Virus record (IMG/VR): IMGVR_UViG_3300034106_005218
Span: 1-30,694 of that record
Source: a virus
Direction: 5' to 3' (one strand)
Length of the DNA stretch: 30,694 nucleotides
A program made the position numbers and the translations under genes. Below the pieces are notes generated by a model. That model had not been told where the DNA came from. It worked only from the letters and a program-made list of their open reading frames with translations, and did no database searches. Positions 13,936 through 22,302 of this stretch are shown here, piece after piece (the stretch's first letter is position 1; each line of letters begins with the position of its first letter).

Positions 13936-14016
13936 CGATCGCGGCCGACCCGCGCGATCGCCCTTGACGCCGGAAGGACGCAAGGGTACACCCTGAACAC
14001 CACCACCGAGCAGCAG
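13936..14016 (+). promoter_or_regulatory. Class B promoter with two inverted repeats
   Basis: TTGACG (13964-13969), 17-nt spacer, TACACC (13987-13992). Upstream, CGATCGCG (13936-13943) and CGCGATCG (13953-13960) form an inverted repeat. CCCTTG (13962-13967) and CAAGGG (13981-13986) form a second one enclosing the -35 and spacer. The leader is ACACCACCACCGAGCAGCAG, with only a weak ribosome site. Confidence 0.65.
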
Positions 14017-14988
14017 ATGACAACCACCACCAAAGGCAAAGAGCCCGCGTTCGTCCTCGTTTACGGGCGTTCCGGCATCGGCAAGACCAGTGACACGGGC
14101 TTCAGCTTCCCCGGGGGCGTGTTCCTTGCCGCCCCGGGCGCGCTCAAACCGCTTCCGGCGCTTTGCGGCTATGAACCGACGCAGGTTCAGGTTGGCACGA
14201 TTGAGGAGGCGACGGCTGCGATCTCCGCCGTTGTCAAGACCGGCGGGTACGACTCGATCATCGTGGATGACTTCTCGTTTCTGGCCGAGCAGACGATGGC
14301 CGCGCTGGAGCGGAAGCACACCGGGTTTGCCGTGTTCGGCCACCTGCGGGATACCGTGCTGGCCTTTCGGCAATCGGCCCGCTACGCCGGCCTGCACGTC
14401 GTCGTCAACGCCTGGGAGCGCCAGCCGAAGATGAACAACGGCGTTTTTTCGCGGGGCGGCCCGGACCTGACGGGCAAGCTGCCCGAGCAGTTGCCGGCGA
14501 TGTGCGATCTGGTGCTGCGGGCCGACCGCGAGGAGGGCCGGACGCCCTGGGCCGGCGTCTACCGGGTGAACGGGGGCGCGCAGTACGTCGGCAAGGACCG
14601 GGACGCGGGCACGCCCGACCCGGCGCCGATGAACCTGGGCGAGATCCTGCGACACAACGGCTATGCCGTCCAGCGTCTCGCCGGCCTCGACTGGCAGGAG
14701 GACGTGGTAGAAGACCTCGCCCTCCGGCTGTTGGCCGAGCCCGCGAAGAAAGAGCAGGATCGCATGGTGGAGGCGACGTACTCCGACCTGATGGGCCACG
14801 GCATCGACCACCGCCACGCCTATTGGACGTGTCGGGATGGTCTCGACCGGGCGATGCTCCGCCGCGCCGCCGCGGCCCGGCGGTCTACGTTCTTCGGCCC
14901 GAAGCCGACCGGCGCCGCGGGCCTGCTGGCTGGCGGCGCGGCCTCGACGCCGACCGCTGCGACCGTCGCGGCGCCTTCCAAGACTTGA
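14017..14988 (+). CDS. Sak4-like RecA-fold ATPase (phage recombinase family)
   Basis: A 323-residue protein with Walker A GRSGIGKT (17-24) and Walker B YDSIIVDDF (78-86). Spacing and the surrounding text (VLVYGRSGIGKTSDTGFSFP; LHVVVNAWERQ) match phage AAA/RecA-core proteins of the Sak4 type, which promote single-strand annealing together with an SSB. The following gene encodes an SSB-like protein, the arrangement expected for Sak4. The C-terminal 40 residues are Ala/Pro-rich and probably disordered. The ATG at 14017 is the first in-frame start after the predicted transcription start near 14000. Confidence 0.8.
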   Translation: MTTTTKGKEPAFVLVYGRSGIGKTSDTGFSFPGGVFLAAPGALKPLPALCGYEPTQVQVGTIEEATAAISAVVKTGGYDSIIVDDFSFLAEQTMAALERKHTGFAVFGHLRDTVLAFRQSARYAGLHVVVNAWERQPKMNNGVFSRGGPDLTGKLPEQLPAMCDLVLRADREEGRTPWAGVYRVNGGAQYVGKDRDAGTPDPAPMNLGEILRHNGYAVQRLAGLDWQEDVVEDLALRLLAEPAKKEQDRMVEATYSDLMGHGIDHRHAYWTCRDGLDRAMLRRAAAARRSTFFGPKPTGAAGLLAGGAASTPTAATVAAPSKT

Positions 14989-14991
14989 TCT

Positions 14992-15044
14992 GCCCGCAAG
15001 GGCTCAACCGCCCCGCAAGGGGCACCACCGGCCCCGGAAGGGGC
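14992..15044 (+). promoter_or_regulatory. Three tandem hairpins with GNRA-type tetraloops
   Basis: GCCC-GCAA-GGGC (14992-15003), GCCCC-GCAA-GGGGC (15010-15023) and GCCCC-GGAA-GGGGC (15031-15044), separated by TCAACC and ACCACCG, then CACCACC and the start region of the SSB-like gene. Each loop fits the stable GNRA fold. It lies 26 bases before the ATG at 15071. Confidence 0.7.
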
Positions 15045-15070
15045 ACCACCGCAAGCAGAGAGACAAGACC

Positions 15071-15709
15071 ATGATCTTCCTCGATTTCTCCGATGTTCCC
15101 CTCAGCGATGCCGCCGGCGGCGCGCTCCCCGATGGCGTGTTCCCGGTCCTGGTGAAGTCCGCGGCCGTCGTCGCGAACGAGGGCAAGGCGCCTCAGATCG
15201 AGTTCATCCTGACGATCACTGACGAGCGGTACGCTGGCATCGAGCGCCGCACCTGGATCGGGCTGGTCCCCTCCGACGAGAGCAAGCGCAAGGGCTTGAT
15301 GCAGGTCTGGGGCGCGGCGCTCATGTCGATCGGCGTGGACGCCGAGCAGATCAAGGCGATCGGGCGCATCGACGCGAACGAGATCCCCGCGATCTTCACC
15401 GGCCGGGAAGCGTACATCGAGCACACGGCGGGCAACCAGGACGCGGGCACCAAGACGCGGATCAACCTGATCAAGCCGTCCGCCTACGAGGTCCGCCGCG
15501 CCGCGCAGGAGGCGAACGGCGGGCCCGTCGCCGCCGCCCCGGCCGCCGCGCCCGTCGTCGCCGCCCCGGTGATCCCCGTCCAGCGCACGGTCCAGGTTCC
15601 GGCCGCCGCCGCTCCGGTGATCCCCGCCGCCCCCGTCGCTGCCCCGGCCGCCGCCCCCACCGCCGGCAAGCCGGCCGGCGGTCTCGCGGCGCTGCTCCGC
15701 AAGAAGTAG
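15071..15709 (+). CDS. DUF669-like single-stranded DNA-binding protein
   Basis: A 212-residue protein. Residues 1-140 match phage DUF669-type proteins: a GALPDGVFPVLVKSA opening, APQIEFILTITDERYAGIE, RRTWIGLV, and a helical segment before the tail, consistent with an OB-like ssDNA-binding fold. The last 65 residues are Ala/Pro/Val repeats, probably disordered, ending in a basic LLRKK instead of the acidic tip of classical SSB. Its position between the Sak4-like ATPase and the polymerase supports a fork or annealing role. The call rests on family resemblance and context, not on an invariant motif. Confidence 0.65.
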   Translation: MIFLDFSDVPLSDAAGGALPDGVFPVLVKSAAVVANEGKAPQIEFILTITDERYAGIERRTWIGLVPSDESKRKGLMQVWGAALMSIGVDAEQIKAIGRIDANEIPAIFTGREAYIEHTAGNQDAGTKTRINLIKPSAYEVRRAAQEANGGPVAAAPAAAPVVAAPVIPVQRTVQVPAAAAPVIPAAPVAAPAAAPTAGKPAGGLAALLRKK

Positions 15710-15721
15710 CCGCCCGGGCGT

Positions 15722-15752
15722 GGCCCGTCCCGGCCGAAGGCCGGGGCGGGCC
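15722..15752 (+). promoter_or_regulatory. 14-bp hairpin ahead of the polymerase
   Basis: GGCCCGTCCCGGCC (15722-15735) pairs with GGCCGGGGCGGGCC (15739-15752), with one T-G wobble and a GAA loop. It starts 12 bases after the SSB-like stop. There is no T-tract, and CCACC plus GCACCACCCCC follow before the ATG at 15797. It may be a terminator, an mRNA-stability element or the hairpin part of the recurrent leader. Confidence 0.6.
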
Positions 15753-15796
15753 CACCGCGGCCCCCCGCCTCACTCGCACCACCCCCGAGCCATCCC

Positions 15797-18652
15797 ATGC
15801 AAGACCACCCGTACACCCTGGGCGGGGCAAGCATGATCCCGGCGAGCAAGGCGGCGGCCGCGGCGGCGGGGTGTCGCTGCGAGGATTGCCCGCTGCGGGA
15901 CGCGGCGGGCCCGATCTGGCCCGAGCAAGGCGCGGGCGCGCAGGTCGTCGTGCTGGGAGACCACCCGGACGGCGCCGACGTGGCGCAGGGGCGGCCCTTC
16001 GTCGGCCCCGCGGGCCGGGTGCTCGACGATGCGCTTCGGTCGGCCGGCGTGGGCCGTGGCGGCGCCCGGCGCGGGTTTGCGGTGCTCTGCCAGCCCCCAG
16101 ACAACAACATGAAGCGGCTGGTCGCGCAGGTACGCGCGCAGAACACGGCGCGCATGAAAGGCAACGCGGCGCGGGCGGAGCGTGGCGAAGACCCGCTCCC
16201 GCCGATCCCGTTGCCCGTCGATGCGTGTCGGGGTCAGGTGGCCGCGTTCCTTCGCGGGGGGCCCGGCTACGTCCTGGCCGCGGGTCCGCTTGCCGCCGAG
16301 TCGCTGCTGGGCTCCGGCGCGGCCCTGGGGGCCATCCGGGGGGCCATTCTGGACGGGCCGCTGGTCCGGCGGCCTTCGGGGGCGCTGGCGCTGCTCGACC
16401 CTTCGACGCCGGCGGAGGTTCGCGCCGAGCGCGGCGTCGAGGTGCTGGCGGAGGCCCGGATCGTCCCGACGCTCGCGCCGGACTACGTTCTGTTTTCGCC
16501 CCGGTGGACGGAGACCTTCGCCCGAGACGTGGACCGGCTCGCCCGCTGGCGGCATGGCCGGCTTGCCTGGAGCGATCCGGCCGTGGTCTTCCACCCGCCG
16601 CCCGCGCAGCTTGCGGCGTTCCTGGCCGGGCCGGGCCCGTACACCTACGACGTGGAGACGGACGGGATCGAGGCGCTGAGCGCGAACGCGCGCTGTGTCG
16701 GCATCGGGACGGGCGACGTGGTGATGCTGGTGGGGGTCCGCCCGAAGGACACGCCGGCCGACGCGCCCGATTGGCTCGCGGAGACGCGCTGGTACACGCC
16801 CGAGCAGATGGCGGAGATCAAGGCCACGCTCCGCGCGTTCTTTGCGGACCCGGAACGGCTGAAGGTGGGCCACAACGCCGGATATTACGATCGTCTGGTG
16901 ATCCGCCGGTGGCTGGGCGTCGATCCCGAACCGACGCTGGACACGATGCTCCTGCACCGGCTGGCGGAGAGTGAGCTACCGCACGCGCTGGGCTTCGTCG
17001 GCTCCAAGTATACCGACGTGCGCGCGTGGAAGGCCGACCGGGCAGGCCGGAAGATCGCCGTCGATGCCGAGACGGACCATGAACTGCACGCTTACTGCGC
17101 CCTCGACGTGGCGGTGACGGCGCGCGTGCTCGATCCGCTGGTTTCCGACGTGGCCCGGCAAGGCCAAGCGGACTTGATCGCGTCGGACCATGAGGTACAA
17201 CGGGTCTGCGCGGATATGCACGCGGTCGGAATGTATGTCGATCAGGACGTGCGCGGCGCGGTGGAGCGGTCGCTGCTGGCCGAGACGATCCGACTCCGCG
17301 ACAAGCTGCGCGACGTGACCGGGCGGCCCGATCTCAACCCGGGCAGCACCTACCAGCTTCGCCGGCTACTCTTTCAGGAATGGGGGCTGTCCCCGCCGCT
17401 GGACGACGAGATCCGGTTTACAGCATCGGGCGATCCGAGCACGTCCGATGACGTGGTGCGCTCCCTGCTGCTGGGCGCGACCCTCACCGAGCAGCAGCGG
17501 GTGTTTATCAAGGCCCTTCGGAAGTACCGGCGGGCGATGAAAGAGCTTGGAACCTACGTCGTCAAGCTGCGGCCCATGACAGAGGCGATCGCCGGGCTGG
17601 GCTGGGACGCCGACCGCTACGCCGGCGGCGAGGATGCCGAGCTTGCGGGGCGCATGGCGGCGGAGGCCGACGCGAAGGGCTACGGCGAGCGGGGGATCGT
17701 CTGGTCGGATGGCCGGATGCGCCCGGGCTATAACGCGCACGTCGCGGTAACTGGCCGGCTTTCGTCGTCGGCTCCGATCAACGCGCAGAACTTCCCCAAG
17801 CACCTACGGAAGATGGTACGGGCGGCGCCCGGAAACGTCCTGGTGGGCGCGGACGCGGACCAGTTAGAGCTTCGGATCGCGGCGGCCCGGTGGGGCCTTC
17901 GGCGCTATCTCGACGCCTTCGACCAGGGGATCGATCCGCATTCGATGGTGACGGCGGCGGCGATCTTCGGGGACGCCTTTCTGTCCTGCAAAGGTTGGCC
18001 CGGGCCCGAGAACGGCGGCAAGTGGTCGGACGATGCGTATAACTTCCGACAGCTTGCCAAGATCATTCAGTATGCCTTCCAATACAAGGCGAGCGTGGAG
18101 ACGGGCGCGCGGATCATCCAGAGCACCGAGCTTGACGACGGTTCGCTCCCCTACGCCCACCTGACGGTCGCGAAGGTCCGACAGATGCGCGAAGCGTGGC
18201 TCCGCGGGGTGCCCGAACTGGAGCGCGGCTGGGACCGTGAGATCCGTTTCTTCCGGGAGCATCACTTCATCCAGGAGCCCGTACACGGCCGCAAGCGGTT
18301 GTGTCTGGACGGGGAGAACCCGAATGAGCTTGTGAACTTCCCGATCCAAGGCTCCGCGGCCGGGCTTATCAACGACGCGATGATCGGGATCTGGAAGGAC
18401 ATACCCCTCCACCGCTGGGGCCCGGGGACGGGCCTACTCACGCAGACGCATGACGCGCTGGTGGTCGAGTGTCCGGCGGACGGCGCACACTTTGACGCGG
18501 ACGCGAAGCGGTGGATCGTGCCCCCGGGCTCCATCCCGGCGCAGGTTCAGGAGATCATCGAGCACCACATGAACCGGGTACACCCGGCGCTCCCCGGCGT
18601 GGCCTTCACCGCAAAGGCCGACGTGGGTTTGACTTGGAAGGAGGTAGGCTAA
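15797..18652 (+). CDS. Family A DNA polymerase with 3'-5' exonuclease and N-terminal uracil-glycosylase-like domain
   Basis: A 951-residue, three-domain protein. Residues 25-235 resemble family 4 uracil-DNA glycosylases: CEDCPL (C28, C31), GRPFVGPAGRVLDD (65-78), C98, C144, RGA and VPTLAPDY (223-230); all four iron-sulfur Cys are present. The exonuclease follows: DVE (D285, E287), HNAGYYD (359-365), YCALD (433-437). The polymerase has motif A GADADQLELR (684-693), O-helix RQLAKIIQYAFQYKAS (751-766; R751, K755, Y759) and motif C THDALVVE (884-891). It is the element's replicative polymerase. Odd points: the glycosylase catalytic His is Ala at 227; Tyr rather than Phe at the O-helix sugar-selector position; HDA instead of HDE. 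An ATG at 15833 is an alternative start. Confidence 0.93.
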   Translation: MQDHPYTLGGASMIPASKAAAAAAGCRCEDCPLRDAAGPIWPEQGAGAQVVVLGDHPDGADVAQGRPFVGPAGRVLDDALRSAGVGRGGARRGFAVLCQPPDNNMKRLVAQVRAQNTARMKGNAARAERGEDPLPPIPLPVDACRGQVAAFLRGGPGYVLAAGPLAAESLLGSGAALGAIRGAILDGPLVRRPSGALALLDPSTPAEVRAERGVEVLAEARIVPTLAPDYVLFSPRWTETFARDVDRLARWRHGRLAWSDPAVVFHPPPAQLAAFLAGPGPYTYDVETDGIEALSANARCVGIGTGDVVMLVGVRPKDTPADAPDWLAETRWYTPEQMAEIKATLRAFFADPERLKVGHNAGYYDRLVIRRWLGVDPEPTLDTMLLHRLAESELPHALGFVGSKYTDVRAWKADRAGRKIAVDAETDHELHAYCALDVAVTARVLDPLVSDVARQGQADLIASDHEVQRVCADMHAVGMYVDQDVRGAVERSLLAETIRLRDKLRDVTGRPDLNPGSTYQLRRLLFQEWGLSPPLDDEIRFTASGDPSTSDDVVRSLLLGATLTEQQRVFIKALRKYRRAMKELGTYVVKLRPMTEAIAGLGWDADRYAGGEDAELAGRMAAEADAKGYGERGIVWSDGRMRPGYNAHVAVTGRLSSSAPINAQNFPKHLRKMVRAAPGNVLVGADADQLELRIAAARWGLRRYLDAFDQGIDPHSMVTAAAIFGDAFLSCKGWPGPENGGKWSDDAYNFRQLAKIIQYAFQYKASVETGARIIQSTELDDGSLPYAHLTVAKVRQMREAWLRGVPELERGWDREIRFFREHHFIQEPVHGRKRLCLDGENPNELVNFPIQGSAAGLINDAMIGIWKDIPLHRWGPGTGLLTQTHDALVVECPADGAHFDADAKRWIVPPGSIPAQVQEIIEHHMNRVHPALPGVAFTAKADVGLTWKEVG

Positions 18653-19146
18653 TGCACGACGAGCACGACAAGCACGACAACGAGGAGCCCGGGGACGAGG
18701 AGCCTGGGGACGAGGGCTGGGCGACGGGCGACCCGGACGACGCCACGCCCTACGCCTTCCTGGCGCACGCGACGGGCCAGGATGCCGCGCCTCAGACCCG
18801 CGCCGCAAGGCAGGCGCTCCATTCGCTGTACCCCAGCATCGGGATCATTCTGGCCCTCGATGCGTGGGTGCGCTGCGGCGCCGCGGCCGGCGGTTTCGCG
18901 GGCTGGGCCGACTTCGTGGCGGGCCTCCACCTGGACGGTCGGCCGCGTTTCCTGCTGCTGCTGGTCCCGGACGAGCGGGTGGGCCGGGTGACGGCCGATC
19001 TGATCCGGCGCTTCCTCGACGCGCAGCGGCCGGTGATCGCCTACCTGGGTGGCCGGCTCTGGTGGGTGGACGCCCTGATCGCAGACGACGAGACGGACTG
19101 GAAACGCGGCTGGCGCGTGGTCGGCGCCGAGCCCGTGACTGACTGA
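18652..19146 (+). CDS. Hypothetical protein with acidic His/Asp-rich N-terminus
   Basis: A 164-residue protein starting at a TAATG overlap with the polymerase stop, behind GGAGG. The first 30 residues are DEHDKHDNEEPGDEEPGDEG, a charged repeat. The rest looks like an ordered alpha/beta domain (LYPSIGIILALDAWVRCGAAAGG; RFLLLLVPDERVGRVTADLIRR in parts) ending in a strand-rich segment. Tight coupling to the polymerase suggests a partner, such as a processivity or regulatory factor, but no such family is recognised. Confidence 0.7.
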   Translation: MHDEHDKHDNEEPGDEEPGDEGWATGDPDDATPYAFLAHATGQDAAPQTRAARQALHSLYPSIGIILALDAWVRCGAAAGGFAGWADFVAGLHLDGRPRFLLLLVPDERVGRVTADLIRRFLDAQRPVIAYLGGRLWWVDALIADDETDWKRGWRVVGAEPVTD

Positions 19147-19169
19147 CCCCCGACTGAAAGGAGCGAAAC

Positions 19170-19511
19170 ATGCCCGTCTTTGGCCCCGATGGCCTCCCCA
19201 TCTTCGCGAACCGCGCGCCCGACGCGCCCCCCGCCGCGGCGCCCGAGCGCCCGATCGACCGCTTCCCCCGCCTGCCCGACGCCGATCTGGAGCAGATGGC
19301 CCGCATGGTCGAGGGGCTGGTACTCCAAGGCGCCCCGCTGGAAAGCACGGGATCGATCCCGATCCTGATCCTGGGCTCGCTGGTCCGCGCCGCCCGCGAC
19401 TACTCCGCCCTCTCCGCTACGCTGGCCCCCGGCGGCGGCGCGGCGGGCCTCTCCGCGGGCGCCGTCCCCCCGGTCCCCGCCGTCGCTCCCCGAGACGACA
19501 CCGGCGAATAA
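19170..19511 (+). CDS. Hypothetical protein, 113 residues
   Basis: Strong site AAAGGAG ahead of the ATG. Pro/Ala-rich ends enclose a helical core (DADLEQMARMVEGLVLQ, then IPILILGSLVRAARDYSAL). No recognised family or motif. It ends just before the hairpin and CAC-tract leader of the SbcC-like gene. Confidence 0.65.
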   Translation: MPVFGPDGLPIFANRAPDAPPAAAPERPIDRFPRLPDADLEQMARMVEGLVLQGAPLESTGSIPILILGSLVRAARDYSALSATLAPGGGAAGLSAGAVPPVPAVAPRDDTGE

Positions 19512-19551
19512 TGGGCTGGCGGCCCCTTAGCGGCCGTGCTACCGTCTTCCC

Positions 19552-19619
19552 GGCCCTCCGCGTTGCGGGGGGCCGGCTGCTACCACCACCGACACCACCA
19601 CCACCACCACCGGATCGCC
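19552..19619 (+). promoter_or_regulatory. Hairpin plus CAC-tract leader
   Basis: GGCCCTCCGC (19552-19561) pairs with GCGGGGGGCC (19565-19574), one wobble, 3-nt loop. ACCACCACCGACACC and a further CAC run (to about 19611) follow, then GGATCGCC and the ATG at 19620. No convincing -35/-10 pair is visible upstream. Confidence 0.55.
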
Positions 19620-21476
19620 ATGTTGTTCGTCCAGAAAATCGAAGGCACGGTCAAGGGGCTGCGGGGCGAAGTCGCCCTGGGCCCCAAGACCCTGATCGTC
19701 GGCCCCAACGGGGCCGGCAAGTCGCGCATCGTCAACGCCGCCGAGCTTGCCCTGTCCGGGTGGGCCTCCGATGTTGTCGGCCGGCCGGTCGTCAAGGCCG
19801 GCGCCGACCTGATCGCCCTCGCCCCGCCCGACGAGCCGCTGGCGGCCCGGGCGACCCTCTCGGACGGCCGCACGGCGGCCTTCCGCGTCGAGCGCCGCCC
19901 CGGCGGGACGGCGAAGCCGGCGCACGCTCCGATCGCCGGGCTGACCGTGACGTACCCCGCGGTCGAGGCGCTGGCGGCGTTGCGCGGCACGACGGCCGCG
20001 GCGCGGGTTTTCGTCCTTCGCCACGCGGGGCTCGCCACGTCCATTGACGCGATCGCGGCGGCCATGCCCGGGACGGCGGCCGACCTGTTCCGCGCCGTCG
20101 CCGGCGCGCTCGACGGCGAGCCCGTGGATCGGCTGCTGGCGGCGCGGGAGCAGGCCGGGCGTCGGTTGCGCGCCGTGCGCGGCGAGATCAAGGCCCTGGA
20201 GGGCTTGCCCGGCGCCGACTACTCGCCCGGGAGCTACGAGACCGCCGCGGCCGAGGTTGAGGCGCTGCTGGCCGACCTGCCCCGGACGGGCCCGGTGATC
20301 GACCCCGCCGCGAACGCGGCGGCAAAGGCGGCAACGGAAGCGGAGATCGCCCGGCGCCGCTCCGACGCGGCGTTTTCGGACTACTCCCGCCTGGAGGGCA
20401 TCGCCACCGACGCGGCCAACCGCGCGAACGGGGTAGACGAGGAGATCGACGCGCTGCTGGAGCAGATGGCCCAGGCCGGCATCGACCCGGACGGGGCCGA
20501 CGACGAGGAGGCGGGCACGCCGCCCGCGCTCGACGCGCTCCGTACCGTCGTCTCCAGCATGATCGAGGCCGGCGCAGAGGATGGCTGCTGGGTCTGCGGG
20601 ACGCAGGGGATCGAGGGCCGGTTGCCGTCGATGCTGGCCGACCTGGACGGCGCGATCGCCGGCTACGCCGAGCAGGCCGAGCAGGCGGTCCTGGCAGCGG
20701 AGGCCCGCGCGCATCTGGCCGGTCTTCGGGCCCAGCACGCGCGGCTGGTCGAGGAGGCAACCGGGGCCATCGCCCGGGCCGAGCAGGCCGAGCAGGCGGC
20801 CGAGCAGGCCGAGCAAGCCGCCCAGCGGGCGTCCATCGCGGCGACGGCGGCGCAGGCCGCGGTGCGCCCGGCTCCCGCGGCGGAGGGACGCCCCGACGCG
20901 GCCGATCGGCTCCGCGCCGCGCAGGCCCGGGCCGCAACGCTGGCGGCGGCCAAGGGCCGCGCCGAGGCGGCGGCGGAGGCGCGCGACAAGCTCGCCGCGG
21001 CCCGCGCTGAGGCCGCCGACCTGGAGCACCTGGACCGGGCGATCGGGGACGCGATCGAGGATCTGGTCCGCGGCGCTTCCGCCGCGTTCACCGCCCGCGT
21101 GCAGGCGTACCTGCCCGAGAGCGACCGCTTCGCCCTCCGCTTGCAGGACGGCAAAAGCGAGGTCTGCGACTTCGGGCTGATCCGCGACGGCGGGGCCCTG
21201 CATACGGCCTTGTCCGGCGCCGAATGGGCCCGGCTGCTGCTGGCCCTGGGCGCCGCCACGACGCCGACCGGCCCGGACGTGTTCGCCGTCCTGGTGCCCG
21301 AGGAGCGCGCCTTCGACCCGGCGACCCTGGCCGCGGTGATGCGCGCCCTTTCGGATGCTCCGGGGCAGGTGATCCTCACGTCGCCCGTTCGGCCGCGGGG
21401 CAAGACGCCGCGGGGCTGGACCGTGATCGAGGTCGGAACGGAGGCCGGCGAAGCCGGCGGAGAGGGCGCGTCGTGA
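19620..21476 (+). CDS. SbcC/Rad50-like ATPase with zinc hook
   Basis: A 618-residue protein: Walker A VGPNGAGKS (27-35), alanine-rich coiled-coil arms, a zinc hook CWVC (323-326), Glu/Gln repeats (AEQAEQAAEQAEQAAQ, 387-402), and the ABC signature LSGAEWARLLLAL (531-543). This is the SbcC/Rad50/SMC layout, smaller than bacterial SbcC (about 1000 residues) as in phage gp46-type proteins. The Walker B region reads FAVLVPEERAF (555-565): the usual Asp before Glu is replaced by Pro-Glu, so ATP hydrolysis may be altered. No SbcD/gp47 nuclease gene is in the window. Likely role: DNA end processing or tethering. The ATG at 19620 follows the leader; the upstream in-frame His codons are CAC tract. Confidence 0.85.
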   Translation: MLFVQKIEGTVKGLRGEVALGPKTLIVGPNGAGKSRIVNAAELALSGWASDVVGRPVVKAGADLIALAPPDEPLAARATLSDGRTAAFRVERRPGGTAKPAHAPIAGLTVTYPAVEALAALRGTTAAARVFVLRHAGLATSIDAIAAAMPGTAADLFRAVAGALDGEPVDRLLAAREQAGRRLRAVRGEIKALEGLPGADYSPGSYETAAAEVEALLADLPRTGPVIDPAANAAAKAATEAEIARRRSDAAFSDYSRLEGIATDAANRANGVDEEIDALLEQMAQAGIDPDGADDEEAGTPPALDALRTVVSSMIEAGAEDGCWVCGTQGIEGRLPSMLADLDGAIAGYAEQAEQAVLAAEARAHLAGLRAQHARLVEEATGAIARAEQAEQAAEQAEQAAQRASIAATAAQAAVRPAPAAEGRPDAADRLRAAQARAATLAAAKGRAEAAAEARDKLAAARAEAADLEHLDRAIGDAIEDLVRGASAAFTARVQAYLPESDRFALRLQDGKSEVCDFGLIRDGGALHTALSGAEWARLLLALGAATTPTGPDVFAVLVPEERAFDPATLAAVMRALSDAPGQVILTSPVRPRGKTPRGWTVIEVGTEAGEAGGEGAS

Positions 21477-22042
21477 GTGTGATCCGCCGTCGCGGGCGCG
21501 GGCCCGTACCCGCCCCGAAGGTCGCCATCCCCTCGCCCGACGCCTTCGCGGCCGAGCGGGGGCTGTCGCACGTCCGGCTGCTGGACCCGGAAGACGCGCC
21601 CTTTTTCGGCATCCCCGGGAATGAGGCCCCCGTGGTCTACGCGGCCCGGGACAGTGAGGGCTTGCCCTGCTGCCTGCTGTACGACCTGCTGGGTGCGTGG
21701 CGCAAGCTGCCTTGCCCGTCGCCGGTCTACCTGGGCCCGGGGCCGTCCCTGGACGCGCGCCGGCCCGGATCGGACTGGACCGAGATCGACCTGGAGCGCC
21801 GCGCGCCGGCCGCGTGGTTTGACGTGCGCTCGCCCTCGCCGGAGCACCCGGACGCGCGGGGCCGCGTGGCCCTCCTGGGCGCCTACCACTGGCGCCGGCA
21901 CGCGCCGGGGGCGCTGAAGCCGGCCCCCACGGCCGCCGAGAAGCGCGCCGAGCGGGAGCGCCTGAAGGCCGTCGAGCGGGAGGCGAAAGCGGCCCGCAAG
22001 GCGGAGCGGGAAGCGCGCAAGACGGAGCGGGCGAAGCCTTGA
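21473..22042 (+). CDS. Hypothetical protein with basic helical tail
   Basis: A 189-residue protein, GTG overlapping the SbcC-like stop. The N-terminal 140 residues look globular (LSHVRLLDPEDAPFFGIPG; CCLLYDLLGAWRKLPCPSP). The last 45 are a highly charged helix rich in KAERE/RKAERE units, typical of nucleic-acid or coiled-coil contact. It does not show the metallophosphoesterase motifs expected of an SbcD partner (no DxH...GDxxD). Unknown family. Confidence 0.7.
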   Translation: MSVIRRRGRGPVPAPKVAIPSPDAFAAERGLSHVRLLDPEDAPFFGIPGNEAPVVYAARDSEGLPCCLLYDLLGAWRKLPCPSPVYLGPGPSLDARRPGSDWTEIDLERRAPAAWFDVRSPSPEHPDARGRVALLGAYHWRRHAPGALKPAPTAAEKRAERERLKAVEREAKAARKAEREARKTERAKP

Positions 22043-22302
22043 CCGTCCGGCGCCGGCATCCGACCGCGGACGACTTCGCGGACGCCGCGGTGATCGGCTG
22101 GCTCCGCGACGTGATCGCGGATCGGGTGCTGGCGCTGGCCGACGATGCCGCCGAAGACCAGCGGAGCGAGGGGAGGGCGGCGCGGGCGACCGCCGCCGCC
22201 GAGCTACACCGACTCGACCGGCTCCTCCGCGGCTGGCTCGACTCCATGCCGCCGGAGAGCGTCGAGGGGTACGATGCCGAGGATCGAGAGGGTGCCCTAT
22301 GA
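22039..22302 (+). CDS. Small hypothetical protein, TTG start
   Basis: An 87-residue helical, acidic/basic protein starting at a TTG that overlaps the previous stop (TTGA). The overlap pattern, continuing ATGA at 22299, supports this rare start. It contains helices such as AAVIGWLRDVIADRVLALADDAAED and LHRLDRLLRGWLDSM (first one read in parts); no motif is recognised. Confidence 0.6.
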   Translation: MTVRRRHPTADDFADAAVIGWLRDVIADRVLALADDAAEDQRSEGRAARATAAAELHRLDRLLRGWLDSMPPESVEGYDAEDREGAL

